A DNA stretch of 64,000 bases from Ottowia massiliensis. GTDB taxonomy: Bacteria > Pseudomonadota > Gammaproteobacteria > Burkholderiales > Burkholderiaceae_C. The notes beneath the pieces were generated by a model. It had not been told where the DNA came from and did not search any database. It worked only from the letters and a program-made list of their open reading frames with translations. The translations under genes were made by a program, and so were the position numbers. Below are positions 52,382 through 60,159 of this stretch, piece by piece. The stretch covers positions 2,170,001-2,234,000 of the forward strand of contig NZ_LT964854.1 of the NCBI RefSeq assembly GCF_900240305.1, written 5' to 3'. The first letter of the stretch is position 1. Each line of letters begins with the position of its first letter.

Positions 52382-52540
52382 TCAACCTTGATGCGGGCGC
52401 TTGCCAGCGTTTTTCTTGCTGCGCGTGTGAGCGCCGCGCTCCAGGCTTTTGCGCTGTCCGCCGCCCAAGCGGGGCGCAGGCGCGCCAGGCAACGGCTTGG
52501 TGGCTTTGCGATCGGCTTCGGTAACGAGTTTGTTGCCCAT
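52382..52540 (-). CDS. Small basic protein (52 aa)
   Basis: A short frame from ATG 52540 (AAGGAA about 10 nt upstream) to TGA 52382, closed by its own terminator. Sequence: MGNKLVTEADRKATKPLPG, APAPRLGGGQRKSLERG, AHTRSKKNAGKRPHQG. It is rich in Lys and Arg, contains no membrane segment, and has a Pro/Gly-rich middle. Signal spacing, GC-rich third positions and the terminator support a real gene. Function unknown; a nucleic-acid or ribosome-associated role would be a guess from the charge. Confidence 0.7.
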   Translation of the reverse strand: MGNKLVTEADRKATKPLPGAPAPRLGGGQRKSLERGAHTRSKKNAGKRPHQG

Positions 52541-52590
52541 GATGTGAAGTTCCTTTCAAGTAACGGCGGGATTGGAAAAACCGGATATTG

Positions 52591-52845
52591 TCACTGCTTT
52601 TTGGCTATTTGGTTATAGATGAACAAGGCGATGAGCGCGCCAATGATGGAAGCGCCCCAGCCCATGCGCGAGCCTGCCGGGTACAGCCCCAGCGCGCCGC
52701 CGCCATAGCTGGCCAGTACAGACCCGGCCATGCCCAGCAGCGCCGTCGCGAAAAACCCCATGCTCTGATTGCCCGGCATGAGCGCCCGCGCTATCAGCCC
52801 CACGATAAAACCCACGATTACGGCAACGATGAGATCCCACAGCAT
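52591..52845 (-). CDS. GlsB/YeaQ/YmgE-type small membrane stress protein
   Basis: 84 aa; ATG 52845 (MLWDLIVAVIVGFIVGLIAR) with AAGGAC upstream. Three hydrophobic segments and conserved GLIARALMPGNQSMGFFATA, LLGMAGSVLASYGGGALGL, ending GASIIGALIALFIYNQIAKK, the transglycosylase-associated / YeaQ pattern. Inner-membrane, general stress; mechanism unknown. The small 52-aa gene follows on the same strand after 50 bp. Confidence 0.85.
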   Translation of the reverse strand: MLWDLIVAVIVGFIVGLIARALMPGNQSMGFFATALLGMAGSVLASYGGGALGLYPAGSRMGWGASIIGALIALFIYNQIAKKQ

Positions 52846-53001
52846 CCGGCTTGTCCTTTGCAAACGATGAAAAGGACTGACTGTAACGGCGAATCTGCGG
52901 CAAATCCGGCGCGCTTGCGCAAACCCGGCCGCCGCAGGCGCATGGCTGGCATGCCATGAAGGGATATTTCCGGCCAGCGGTGTTTTCAGGTCTTTCATAT
53001 T

Positions 53002-53048
53002 CATACAGGCTCATACAGACGAATATCATGACCGCCCAGGCCTGTATG
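53002..53048. promoter_or_regulatory. Inverted repeat in the divergent promoter region
   Basis: CATACAGGC (53002-53010) and GCCTGTATG (53040-53048), perfect 9-bp arms 29 nt apart, with a further CATACAG half-copy at 53012. It lies between the divergent small stress gene and prlC. Possible operator; the regulator is unknown. The rest of the 388-bp gap shows nothing else I can name. Confidence 0.4.
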
Positions 53049-53233
53049 GCGTTCGCAGGAGCCGGGCGGCTTTTGTTTCCATGCCGTTCAGTGCACGCTT
53101 TTTCTGAATGTACGTCTGGATATACGCTCAGCCACAGCCTGGCGGCAGATTGGATTGATTCACGTCCTTTCCACCCATTGCCTTGTTTGCCGCCGCTTGA
53201 TTTTTTTATTCCCTCGCCCCATTTGCCCGCGCC

Positions 53234-55270
53234 ATGACTGCTGAAAACCCCCTGTTCAATCTTTCCCCTCTTCCACGCTTTGATTTGATTCGTCCCGAGC
53301 ATGTGGCCCCGGCCATTGACGCGCTGCTGGCCAAGGCGCGCGCTGCGCTGGAGGAGGTGACGGCGCCCGGCTTTGCCGCCAGCTGGCAGGCGCTTTCGGC
53401 CACGCTGGATGTGGCGACCGAGCGGCTGTCTCTGGCCTGGGGCGTGGTCAGCCACCTGAACGCCGTGGCTGACACGCCCCAGCTGCGCGCCGCCTATAAC
53501 GCGGCTTTGCCCAAGATTGCCGAGTTCTACACGCGCCTGGGCTGCGACGAGCGCCTGTATGCCAAATACAAGGCTATCGACGCCAACGCGCTCAATGCCG
53601 AGCAGCGGCAGGCGCTGAAAAATGCCTTGCGCGGTTTTGTGCTGGGCGGCGCGGAGTTGCACGGCGAGGCCAAGAAGCGCTTTGCTGAAATTCAGGAGCG
53701 CAGCGCCGAGCTGACGCAGAAATTCAGCGAAAACGCGCTGGACGCCACCGACGCTTTCGCGTACTACGCCAGCGCCGAAGAAATGGCCGGCGTGCCTGAC
53801 GATGTGAAAGCCGCCACGCGCGCCGCCGCCGAAGCCGAGGGGCAAAGCGGCTACAAGCTCACGCTCAAGCTGCCCTGCTATCTGCCGGTGATGCAGTTTG
53901 CCGTCAGCTCCGCACTGCGCGAGCGCCTGTATCGCGCCTATGCCACGCGCGCTTCCGACCAGGCCGAGGGCGATGCCCGCCGCTTTGACAACACGGCCAT
54001 CATGCAGGAGATATTGGCGCTGCGGCATGAAGAAGCGCAGCTGCTGGGCTACCCGGACTTTGGCGCCGTCTCTCTGGTGCCCAAGATGGCTGAATCGCCC
54101 GAAGAAGTGGTGCGTTTTTTGCGCGAGCTGGCAGCCAAGGCGCGCCCCTACGCCGAACGCGATGTGCAGGACTTGCGCGACTACGCCCGCAAGGAGCTGG
54201 GGCTGGACGATCCGCAACCCTGGGACTGGACTTACCTGAGCGAGCGTCTGCGCGAATCGCGTTACGCCTTCAGTGAGCAGCAAGTCAAGTCTTATTTCAC
54301 GCTGCCCAAGGTGCTGGCGGGGCTGTTTCGCATTGCCGAGACGCTGTTTGAAATCAGCATCCGCCCCGATCAGGCGCCCGTGTGGCACAGCAGCGTGAGT
54401 TTCTACCGCATCGAGCGCAATGGTCAATTGCTGGGCCAGTTCTATCTGGACCCTGCTGCGCGCCTCGGCAAGCGCGGCGGCGCGTGGATGGATGACGCGC
54501 GCTCGCGCTGGCTGCGCCCCGACACCGGCCGGCTGCAAACGCCCGTGGCCTATCTTGTGTGCAACTTCGCCGAAGGCGTGGACGGCAAGCCCGCCTTGCT
54601 CACGCATGATGACGCGACCACGCTCTTTCACGAATTCGGTCACGGCCTGCACCACATGCTCACGCAGGTGGACGAGCGCGATGTTTCCGGCATCAGCGGC
54701 GTGGAGTGGGACGCGGTGGAGCTGCCCAGCCAGTTCATGGAGAACTTCTGCTGGGAATGGAACGTGCTGCAACACATGACCGCCCACGTGGACACGGGCG
54801 AGCCGCTGCCGCGCGAGCTGTTCGACAAGATGCTGGCCGCGCGCAACTTCCAAAGCGGCATGCAAACCCTGCGGCAAATCGAATTCGCCCTGTTCGACAT
54901 GCTGCTGCACACCGCCAGGGAGCCAGTGAAAGACGTGCAGGCCCTTTTGCTGGCCGTGCGGCAGGAAGTGGCCGTGCTGCACCCGCCGGCCTGGGGCCGC
55001 ATGGCGCACACCTTCAGCCACATCTTCGCGGGCGGCTACGCGGCCGGTTACTACAGCTACAAGTGGGCTGAAGTGCTGGCCGCCGACGCATACGCTGCTT
55101 TTGAGGAAACCGTCACGCCTGACGGCCAGCACAGCCTGGAAACCGGACGAAAATATCGCCAGGCCATTCTGGAGGCTGGCGGCAGCCGTCCCGCCATGGA
55201 GTCATTCAAAGCTTTCCGGGGCCGTGAACCCAGCCTGGATGCGCTCCTGCGCCACCAAGGCATGGCCTAA
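53234..55270 (+). CDS. prlC: M3-family oligopeptidase (oligopeptidase A type)
   Basis: 678 aa cytoplasmic zinc metallopeptidase. Begins NPLFNLSPLPRFDLIRPEHV; LPCYLPVMQFAVSSALRERL; LLGYPDFGAVSLVPKMAES; zinc site HEFGHGLHHML (first His about residue 466) with the third ligand Glu in ISGVEWDAVELPSQFME; SHIFAGGYAAGYYSYKWAEV; and C-terminal FRGREPSLDALLRHQGM. Degrades peptides and signal peptides. ATG 53234 has no clear ribosome binding site. Followed 31 bp later by the glutaredoxin-like gene, likely co-transcribed. Confidence 0.95.
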   Translation: MTAENPLFNLSPLPRFDLIRPEHVAPAIDALLAKARAALEEVTAPGFAASWQALSATLDVATERLSLAWGVVSHLNAVADTPQLRAAYNAALPKIAEFYTRLGCDERLYAKYKAIDANALNAEQRQALKNALRGFVLGGAELHGEAKKRFAEIQERSAELTQKFSENALDATDAFAYYASAEEMAGVPDDVKAATRAAAEAEGQSGYKLTLKLPCYLPVMQFAVSSALRERLYRAYATRASDQAEGDARRFDNTAIMQEILALRHEEAQLLGYPDFGAVSLVPKMAESPEEVVRFLRELAAKARPYAERDVQDLRDYARKELGLDDPQPWDWTYLSERLRESRYAFSEQQVKSYFTLPKVLAGLFRIAETLFEISIRPDQAPVWHSSVSFYRIERNGQLLGQFYLDPAARLGKRGGAWMDDARSRWLRPDTGRLQTPVAYLVCNFAEGVDGKPALLTHDDATTLFHEFGHGLHHMLTQVDERDVSGISGVEWDAVELPSQFMENFCWEWNVLQHMTAHVDTGEPLPRELFDKMLAARNFQSGMQTLRQIEFALFDMLLHTAREPVKDVQALLLAVRQEVAVLHPPAWGRMAHTFSHIFAGGYAAGYYSYKWAEVLAADAYAAFEETVTPDGQHSLETGRKYRQAILEAGGSRPAMESFKAFRGREPSLDALLRHQGMA

Positions 55271-55301
55271 AGTGTGCCACTCACTAGGAGAAAACAGACC
55301 A

Positions 55302-55955
55302 ATGAAATCCGCTCGCTCACTGCTTCTGCCCGTAGCTGCCCTGACTCTGCTTGCAGGCGCCGCGCAAGCGCAGGTTTATCGCGTGGTCGGCCCTGATGGG
55401 CGCGTCCCCTTTTCAGACAACCCACCCGTCAATGCCAGCCAGCCCATTACGGCCCAGCGCAGCGGCGGCAGCCCCGTGCCCGCCACAGCTCCCAACGGCC
55501 TGCCATACGAGCTGAACCAGGTGGCGCAGAAATACCCTGTCACCCTCTACACAAGCACAGATTGCGCCCCTTGCGACGAGGGCCGCAGCTACCTGAACCA
55601 GCGCGGCATTCCCTACGCCGAAAAAACCATCGCCACCAACAACGACATTGCTGCGCTGAAAAAGCTCACGGGCGGCGATACGACTTTGCCCACCCTCACC
55701 ATTGGTGGCCAGCGCCTGGCGGGCTATTCAGATGTGCAGTGGGGCCAGTATCTGGACGCGGCTGGCTACCCCAAAACCTCCCAGCTGCCATCCAGCTACA
55801 AGCGCCCTGCACCGGCCGCGCTGTCACCCATCAAGATCGCGCCCGCAGCGCCTCAAAAAACGGAAGACAGCGCACCAGATGCCAGCGGCTACCAGCCGCC
55901 CAGCGTCACTCCTCCTGGACCATCGGCTGACAATCCGGCGGGCATTCGTTTCTGA
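55302..55955 (+). CDS. Exported DUF4124/glutaredoxin-like protein
   Basis: 217 aa; ATG 55302 with TAGGAG 10 nt upstream. Signal peptide LLLPVAALTLLAGAAQAQ; a short DUF4124-like segment (VYRVVGPDGRVPFSDNPPVN); then a glutaredoxin fold (VTLYTSTDCAPCDEGRSYLN, C-A-P-C about residue 88; GIPYAEKTIATNNDIAALKK; TTLPTLTIGGQRLAGYSDVQ). A Pro-rich tail ends the protein. Probably a periplasmic thiol-disulfide protein. Its TGA stop is also the target site of a MITE-T end fragment. Confidence 0.85.
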   Translation: MKSARSLLLPVAALTLLAGAAQAQVYRVVGPDGRVPFSDNPPVNASQPITAQRSGGSPVPATAPNGLPYELNQVAQKYPVTLYTSTDCAPCDEGRSYLNQRGIPYAEKTIATNNDIAALKKLTGGDTTLPTLTIGGQRLAGYSDVQWGQYLDAAGYPKTSQLPSSYKRPAPAALSPIKIAPAAPQKTEDSAPDASGYQPPSVTPPGPSADNPAGIRF

Positions 55956-55970
55956 GAACCTGTTCAGAGC
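55956..55970. mobile_element. MITE-T end fragment at a stop codon
   Basis: GAACCTGTTCAGAGC immediately after the TGA (55953-55955). Only the end is preserved. Confidence 0.45.
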
Positions 55971-55986
55971 GCCGAAACCCCGTTTG

Positions 55987-56009
55987 AAGCCGCCTCCGGG
56001 CGGCTTTTT
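55987..56009 (+). terminator. Rho-independent terminator
   Basis: AAGCCGCC-TCC-GGGCGGCTT followed by TTT, 31 bp past the glutaredoxin-like gene. The rest of the gap to 56260 holds only the SWIB promoter region; no gene seen. Confidence 0.88.
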
Positions 56010-56260
56010 CTTGTGCTTTTGCCTGCAATTGGCGGCTCCAAATCCTGAAACGACTGTTGCGGCGTGAATGAAAAGGGGAACGCAAAGTCAATACAGGCGT
56101 GCCAGTTTGTAAGAAAACGGGGTACGGAAGCTCGAAAAGGCGTTTCACGCGCTTGCGCAGCTCTGCTTATCCAGTAGCATCGCGGCCAGCCGCCTTGGGG
56201 CGCTGCGCATCAGGGCTGCTTTTTTTTGTTCTGGACATTTATTTCCAAGGATCAACCATC

Positions 56261-56563
56261 ATGGCAACTGCAAAAAAAGCAACTGCTAAGGCCCCTGCGG
56301 CCGCCAAGAAGGCTCCCGCCGCCAACAGCGGCTTCATGAAGCCCCTGACCCCCAGCCCGCAGCTGGCCGCAATCATCGGCAGCAAGCCCATGCCCCGCAC
56401 CGAGGTGACGAAAAAAGTGTGGGAATACATCAAGGCGCACAAGCTGCAAGACGCCGCCAACAAGCGCAACATCAACGCGGATGCCAAGCTCAAGGAAATC
56501 TTCAAGAAGCCCCAGGTTTCCATGTTCGAGATGACCAAGCTCATCAGTGGCCACCTGTCTTGA
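56261..56563 (+). CDS. SWIB/MDM2-domain protein
   Basis: 100 aa. A Lys/Ala N-terminal tail (ATAKKATAKAPAAAKKAPAA, like histone-H1 or HC tails) precedes a SWIB domain: FMKPLTPSPQLAAIIGSKPM, RTEVTKKVWEYIKAHKLQDA, NKRNINADAKLKEIFKKPQ. SWIB proteins in bacteria are thought to associate with DNA or the nucleoid. ATG 56261 with AAGG upstream; own terminator downstream, monocistronic. Confidence 0.9.
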   Translation: MATAKKATAKAPAAAKKAPAANSGFMKPLTPSPQLAAIIGSKPMPRTEVTKKVWEYIKAHKLQDAANKRNINADAKLKEIFKKPQVSMFEMTKLISGHLS

Positions 56564-56590
56564 CTGACCGGCTTCAACGGTCACTGTCAG

Positions 56591-56613
56591 ACCGGCCTGC
56601 GGGCCGGTTTTTT
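56591..56613 (+). terminator. Rho-independent terminator after the SWIB gene
   Basis: ACCGGCC-TGC-GGGCCGGT followed by a T-tract. Confidence 0.88.
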
Positions 56614-56711
56614 CTTGCCTGTTTTTTCATTTGCGAACCTCTGAAAAAAGACGGGGTTCACTGGTAATAATCGCGCCTTTTTTCAACCACCTGACCCTGA
56701 AAGGCTGCACG

Positions 56712-58160
56712 ATGCTCGTGGGCTTTATCGTCCTGTATTTACTGGCTTCAATTGGCGTGGGGCTGTATGCGGCGCGGCGCGTACACAACACGGCCGATTA
56801 CGCGGTGGCCGGGCGCAGCCTGCCCATGGCCGTGGTCATCGCCACGACTTTTGCGACCTGGTTCGGCTCCGAAACCGTCATGGGCGCGCCCGCGCAGTTC
56901 ATGGCCAACGGGCTGGGCGGCGTGGTGGAAGAGCCTATTGGCTCCAGCCTGTGCCTGGTGCTGGTGGGCCTGTTTTTCGCGCGCAAGCTGTATGAGCTGA
57001 ACATCATCACCATTGGCGACTACTACCGCCAGCGCTACGGGCGCGTGGTGGAGGTGGTGTGCTCGCTGATGGTCATCTTCAGCTACCTGGGCTGGGTGGG
57101 CGCGCAGATCACGGCGCTGGGGCTGGTGTTCAACATGCTCAGCCACGGCTCGATTTCACTGACCTGGGGCATGGCGCTGGGCACGGCGGTGGTGGTGCTG
57201 TACACGCTGTACGGCGGCATGTGGTCGGTGGCGCTGACGGACTTTGTGCAGATGATCGTCATCGTGCTGGGCCTGATGGCCATTGCCTGGTACGCCGCCG
57301 GCCTGGCAGGCGGCGCGCAGCGCGTGCTCGAGTTCACGGCCAGCGAGGGCAAATTCCGTTTCTTCCCCACGGGCGGCGCCAAGGAGTGGCTGTTTTTCGT
57401 GGCAGCGGCCATCACGATGATGCTCGGCTCCATTCCGCAGCAGGACGTGTTCCAGCGCGTGATGTCATCCAACAGCGTGCAGACGGCGCGGCGCGGCCCC
57501 ATCGCGGGCGGCCTGCTGTATCTCGTGTTCGCCTTCGTGCCCATGTTCATCGTGATGGCGGGCCTGCTGGTGGTGCCCAACGCCGCCCAGGTGCTGACCG
57601 ACGATCCGCAAAAGCTGCTGCCCACGCTGGTGATGAGCCACATGCCCATCGCCTTGCAAGTGGCCTTTTTCGGCGCGCTGCTGTCGGCCATCATGTCCAC
57701 GGCCTCGGCCACGCTGCTGGCGCCTTCCACCACCTTTGTGGAAAACATCCTGCGCAATCTGCGCCCCGGCATGAGCGACGCGCACACGCTCAAGGCCATG
57801 CGCGCCAGCGTGCTGATCTTCACCATCTGCGTGCTCACCTACGCCATCACGATGGAAGGCTCGTCTATCTATGACCTGGTTTCGGGCGCCTACCAGATTC
57901 CGCTGGTGGGCGCGTTCGTGCCGCTGGTGTTTGGCATCTACTGGCGGCGCGCTTCCACGCAAGGGGCCATGCTGGCGGTGGCGATGGGGCTGGGCGTGTG
58001 GCTGCTGTTTGTGGCCAGCCCCATGCTCCGGGCCGCTTTTCCGCAGCAGCTCGCGGGCTTGCTGGCCGCCGTCATCGGCATGGTGTTCGGCTCGCTCGCC
58101 CCGCAATGGCTGCCCAACCAGAAGGAATATGCGCCGCAGTATCGCGGCAGCCCCGCGTGA
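56712..58160 (+). CDS. Sodium:solute symporter family protein
   Basis: 482 aa, about 12-13 membrane segments. ATG 56712 (MLVGFIVLYLLASIGVGLYA). Family landmarks: DYAVAGRSLPMAVVIATTFA, TWFGSETVMGAPAQFMANGL, ITIGDYYRQRYGRVVEV, LYTLYGGMWSVALTDFVQMI, the GSIPQQDVFQRVMSS region and LLSAIMSTASATLLAPSTT with Na-site Ser/Thr. The transported solute cannot be inferred. The stop TGA (58158-58160) is the target site of a MITE-T copy. Confidence 0.9.
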   Translation: MLVGFIVLYLLASIGVGLYAARRVHNTADYAVAGRSLPMAVVIATTFATWFGSETVMGAPAQFMANGLGGVVEEPIGSSLCLVLVGLFFARKLYELNIITIGDYYRQRYGRVVEVVCSLMVIFSYLGWVGAQITALGLVFNMLSHGSISLTWGMALGTAVVVLYTLYGGMWSVALTDFVQMIVIVLGLMAIAWYAAGLAGGAQRVLEFTASEGKFRFFPTGGAKEWLFFVAAAITMMLGSIPQQDVFQRVMSSNSVQTARRGPIAGGLLYLVFAFVPMFIVMAGLLVVPNAAQVLTDDPQKLLPTLVMSHMPIALQVAFFGALLSAIMSTASATLLAPSTTFVENILRNLRPGMSDAHTLKAMRASVLIFTICVLTYAITMEGSSIYDLVSGAYQIPLVGAFVPLVFGIYWRRASTQGAMLAVAMGLGVWLLFVASPMLRAAFPQQLAGLLAAVIGMVFGSLAPQWLPNQKEYAPQYRGSPA

Positions 58161-58289
58161 AAACCTGTTCATGGTCTGGCCATGAGGGGCGAAAGTGCAA
58201 ACCGGGGCCGCAAACCGCAGACGGGTCTCGTGAGCCAGTGAAGATTTGCAACATCCACGCCCGGGTCCGCACTGGCTCTGGCAGGGCGC
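58161..58289 (+). mobile_element. MITE-T copy, 3'-truncated, at a stop codon
   Basis: AAACCTGTTCATGGTCTGGC, CATGAGGGGCGAAAGTGC, then CAAACCGCAGACGGGTC and GATTTGCAAC match the reference copy at 19550. The right end has decayed. It begins directly after the symporter TGA. Confidence 0.75.
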
Positions 58290-58370
58290 TTGCAAGGCGT
58301 GCGGCGCCTTGCTGCCGCCTGAAGCCGCAAGGCGCGCTCTGGCATTTCTAAAATGCCGCCATCCGCCTGA

Positions 58371-58396
58371 AACGGCCCCGCTGCAGGGGCCGTTTT
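58371..58396 (+). terminator. Rho-independent terminator
   Basis: AACGGCCCC-GCTGCA-GGGGCCGTTTT; ends transcription before the RND adaptor gene. Confidence 0.85.
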
Positions 58397-58465
58397 GCAT
58401 TGGCATTTGAGCTGGGCGCGCATTTTTTAGCGCGCTGACGGCTTCACTTTTCAAGGAGCGCCTTC

Positions 58466-59641
58466 ATGCAACGCCACCGCTTTGCCACCGCCGCTGCCCT
58501 GGCCGCCGCCCTGGCGCTGGCCGCCTGCGGCAAGCATCCCGCCGCGCCCGCGCCTGTGCGCGCCGTCAAGCTGATGACTGTGGCCGCCGCCCCGGCTGCC
58601 AGCCAGCCCGAATATGCGGGCGAAGTGCGGGCCGAAGTGGAATCGCGCCTGGGTTTTCGCGTGGCGGGCAAGATCATCGAACGCGCCGTGGAGCCAGGCC
58701 AGCATGTGAAAAAAGGCCAGCTTCTGGCCCGGCTGGATGCGCGCGACTACCAGCTTGCCGCCGATGCGGCGCGCGCCCAGACGGCCGCCGCGCAGGCCCA
58801 GCGCGATCTGGCCGCCACGGATCTGGAGCGCTTTTCCGCCCTGCGCGACAAAGGCTTCATCAGCAGCGCGGAGCTGGACCGGCGCGCCACGGCGCTGCAA
58901 TCGGCCGAATCGGCGCTCAAGCAGGCGCGCGCGCAGCTGGCTGCCCAGGGCAATCAGGCGGGCTACACCCATTTGCTGGCTGATGCCGATGGTGTTGTCA
59001 CCGGCGTGGATGCCGAAGCGGGCCAGGTGGTGGCCGCTGGCGCGCCCGTCGTGCGCCTGGCGCGCGACGGCGCGCGCGACATTGCCTTTGCCGTGCCTGA
59101 AGGCCAGGCGCAGCGCCTGGCGGCTGGGCAAAACGCCACCGTGCGCCTGTGGGCCAGCGATGAGAAGCTGCCCGCCCGCATCCGCGAGATCGCCGCCAGC
59201 CCCGACCCTGCCACCCGCACCTATACCGTCAAGGCCGCCCTGCAAGGCCAGGCCGCTGCCAGCGCCCCGCTGGGCGCCACCGCCTACGTCACGCCGGAAA
59301 GCGCCGCCCAGGCGGGCGCCGCCGCCCTGAGCCTGCCGGGCAGCGCCCTGTGGCAGGCCGCTGACGGCCAATCCGCCGTCTGGCGCTATGACCCGGCCAG
59401 CAGCGCCGTTGAGCAGCTGAATGTGCAAGTGGGCGGCGTGCAAGGCGATAGCGTGCTGATTAGCGGCGGCCTGCAAGAGGGCATGCAAATCGTCACCAGC
59501 GGCGTGCACGCCCTCCAGCCGGGCCAGAAGGTCAGCATCTACAAGCCCCGGGCCGCCGCCGAAGCCGCTGAAGCTGCCGAAACGGCGCAAGCCCAAGACG
59601 CGCCGCCATCCGGCAGCCCGGACAGCGCCACCGCTCCATGA
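58466..59641 (+). CDS. RND efflux periplasmic adaptor lipoprotein
   Basis: 391 aa membrane-fusion protein. Start MQRHRFATAAAL with AAGGAG upstream; lipobox LAAC at about residue 21. Barrel/lipoyl halves: YAGEVRAEVESRLGFRVAGK, VEPGQHVKKGQLLARLDARD; an alpha hairpin (AQAQRDLAATDLERFSALRD, KGFISSAELDRRATALQSAE); and a second half YTHLLADADGVVTGVDAEAG. C-terminal Ala/Glu-rich tail. Bridges the inner-membrane pump and an outer-membrane channel. The pump gene follows after 518 bp filled by two repeats. Confidence 0.93.
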   Translation: MQRHRFATAAALAAALALAACGKHPAAPAPVRAVKLMTVAAAPAASQPEYAGEVRAEVESRLGFRVAGKIIERAVEPGQHVKKGQLLARLDARDYQLAADAARAQTAAAQAQRDLAATDLERFSALRDKGFISSAELDRRATALQSAESALKQARAQLAAQGNQAGYTHLLADADGVVTGVDAEAGQVVAAGAPVVRLARDGARDIAFAVPEGQAQRLAAGQNATVRLWASDEKLPARIREIAASPDPATRTYTVKAALQGQAAASAPLGATAYVTPESAAQAGAAALSLPGSALWQAADGQSAVWRYDPASSAVEQLNVQVGGVQGDSVLISGGLQEGMQIVTSGVHALQPGQKVSIYKPRAAAEAAEAAETAQAQDAPPSGSPDSATAP

Positions 59642-59700
59642 CACGGCTCAGCAACACCGCCCGGCAACGCCGCTCAGGCACGCCAGATCATGCGCATGCT

Positions 59701-59788
59701 TCGGAAACAGGAGCGAATTCATGCGATTGAAAACGCCGCTCGCGCAATTTCCACTAGGACCTCATGCTATGAATAGAGGAGCGAAAAC
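59701..59788 (+). repeat. RptA repeat
   Basis: GAAACAGGAGCGAATTCATG, ATTTCCACTAGGACCTCATG, CTATGAATAGAGGAGCGAAA. Sits between the RND adaptor and pump genes. Confidence 0.9.
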
Positions 59789-59815
59789 AAGCCCTCTTCT
59801 TCTCAGAACCTGTTC

Positions 59816-59979
59816 AAAGTCTGGCCGCAAGGGGCGAACGTGCGGGTCGAAATGGGCTGCAAGGCGCAAACCGCAGACTGCTTTTGTGACCCGGCGGAGA
59901 TTTGCAACGCCGCACAGCGCCTTGAGACCGTGTCCATGTCCGCACTGGCCGCAGCCACGGGCAGACTTTGGACAGCCTT
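59816..59979 (+). mobile_element. MITE-T copy with TCA target duplication
   Basis: 164 bp; left GAACCTGTTCAAAGTCTGG, right CAGACTTTGGACAGCCTT. The ends pair over ~24 bp. Flanked by TCA on both sides (59813-59815 and 59980-59982). Confidence 0.88.
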
Positions 59980-60159
59980 TCAAACGCGCACCGCGCCGTC
60001 ATTGAACGTCATTGAAAAATGGATTGCGTCACAAAAAACGCCATGACGAAAAAGAAAGCCTTGCCGGGCGGCTGGAGCTTGAAATGAATCATCCGGGCGG
60101 GCATGCCCATCCGGCGGCTCATGACGCCGCCGCCGCAATTGAAAAGAAGAGGAATATTG

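Noticed and set aside
60121..60159. A start for the RND pump 19 codons further upstream (60103)
   Set aside because: The extra residues (MPIRRLMTPPPQLKRRGIL) are not family-like, and AGAGGA is well placed for the ATG at 60160.
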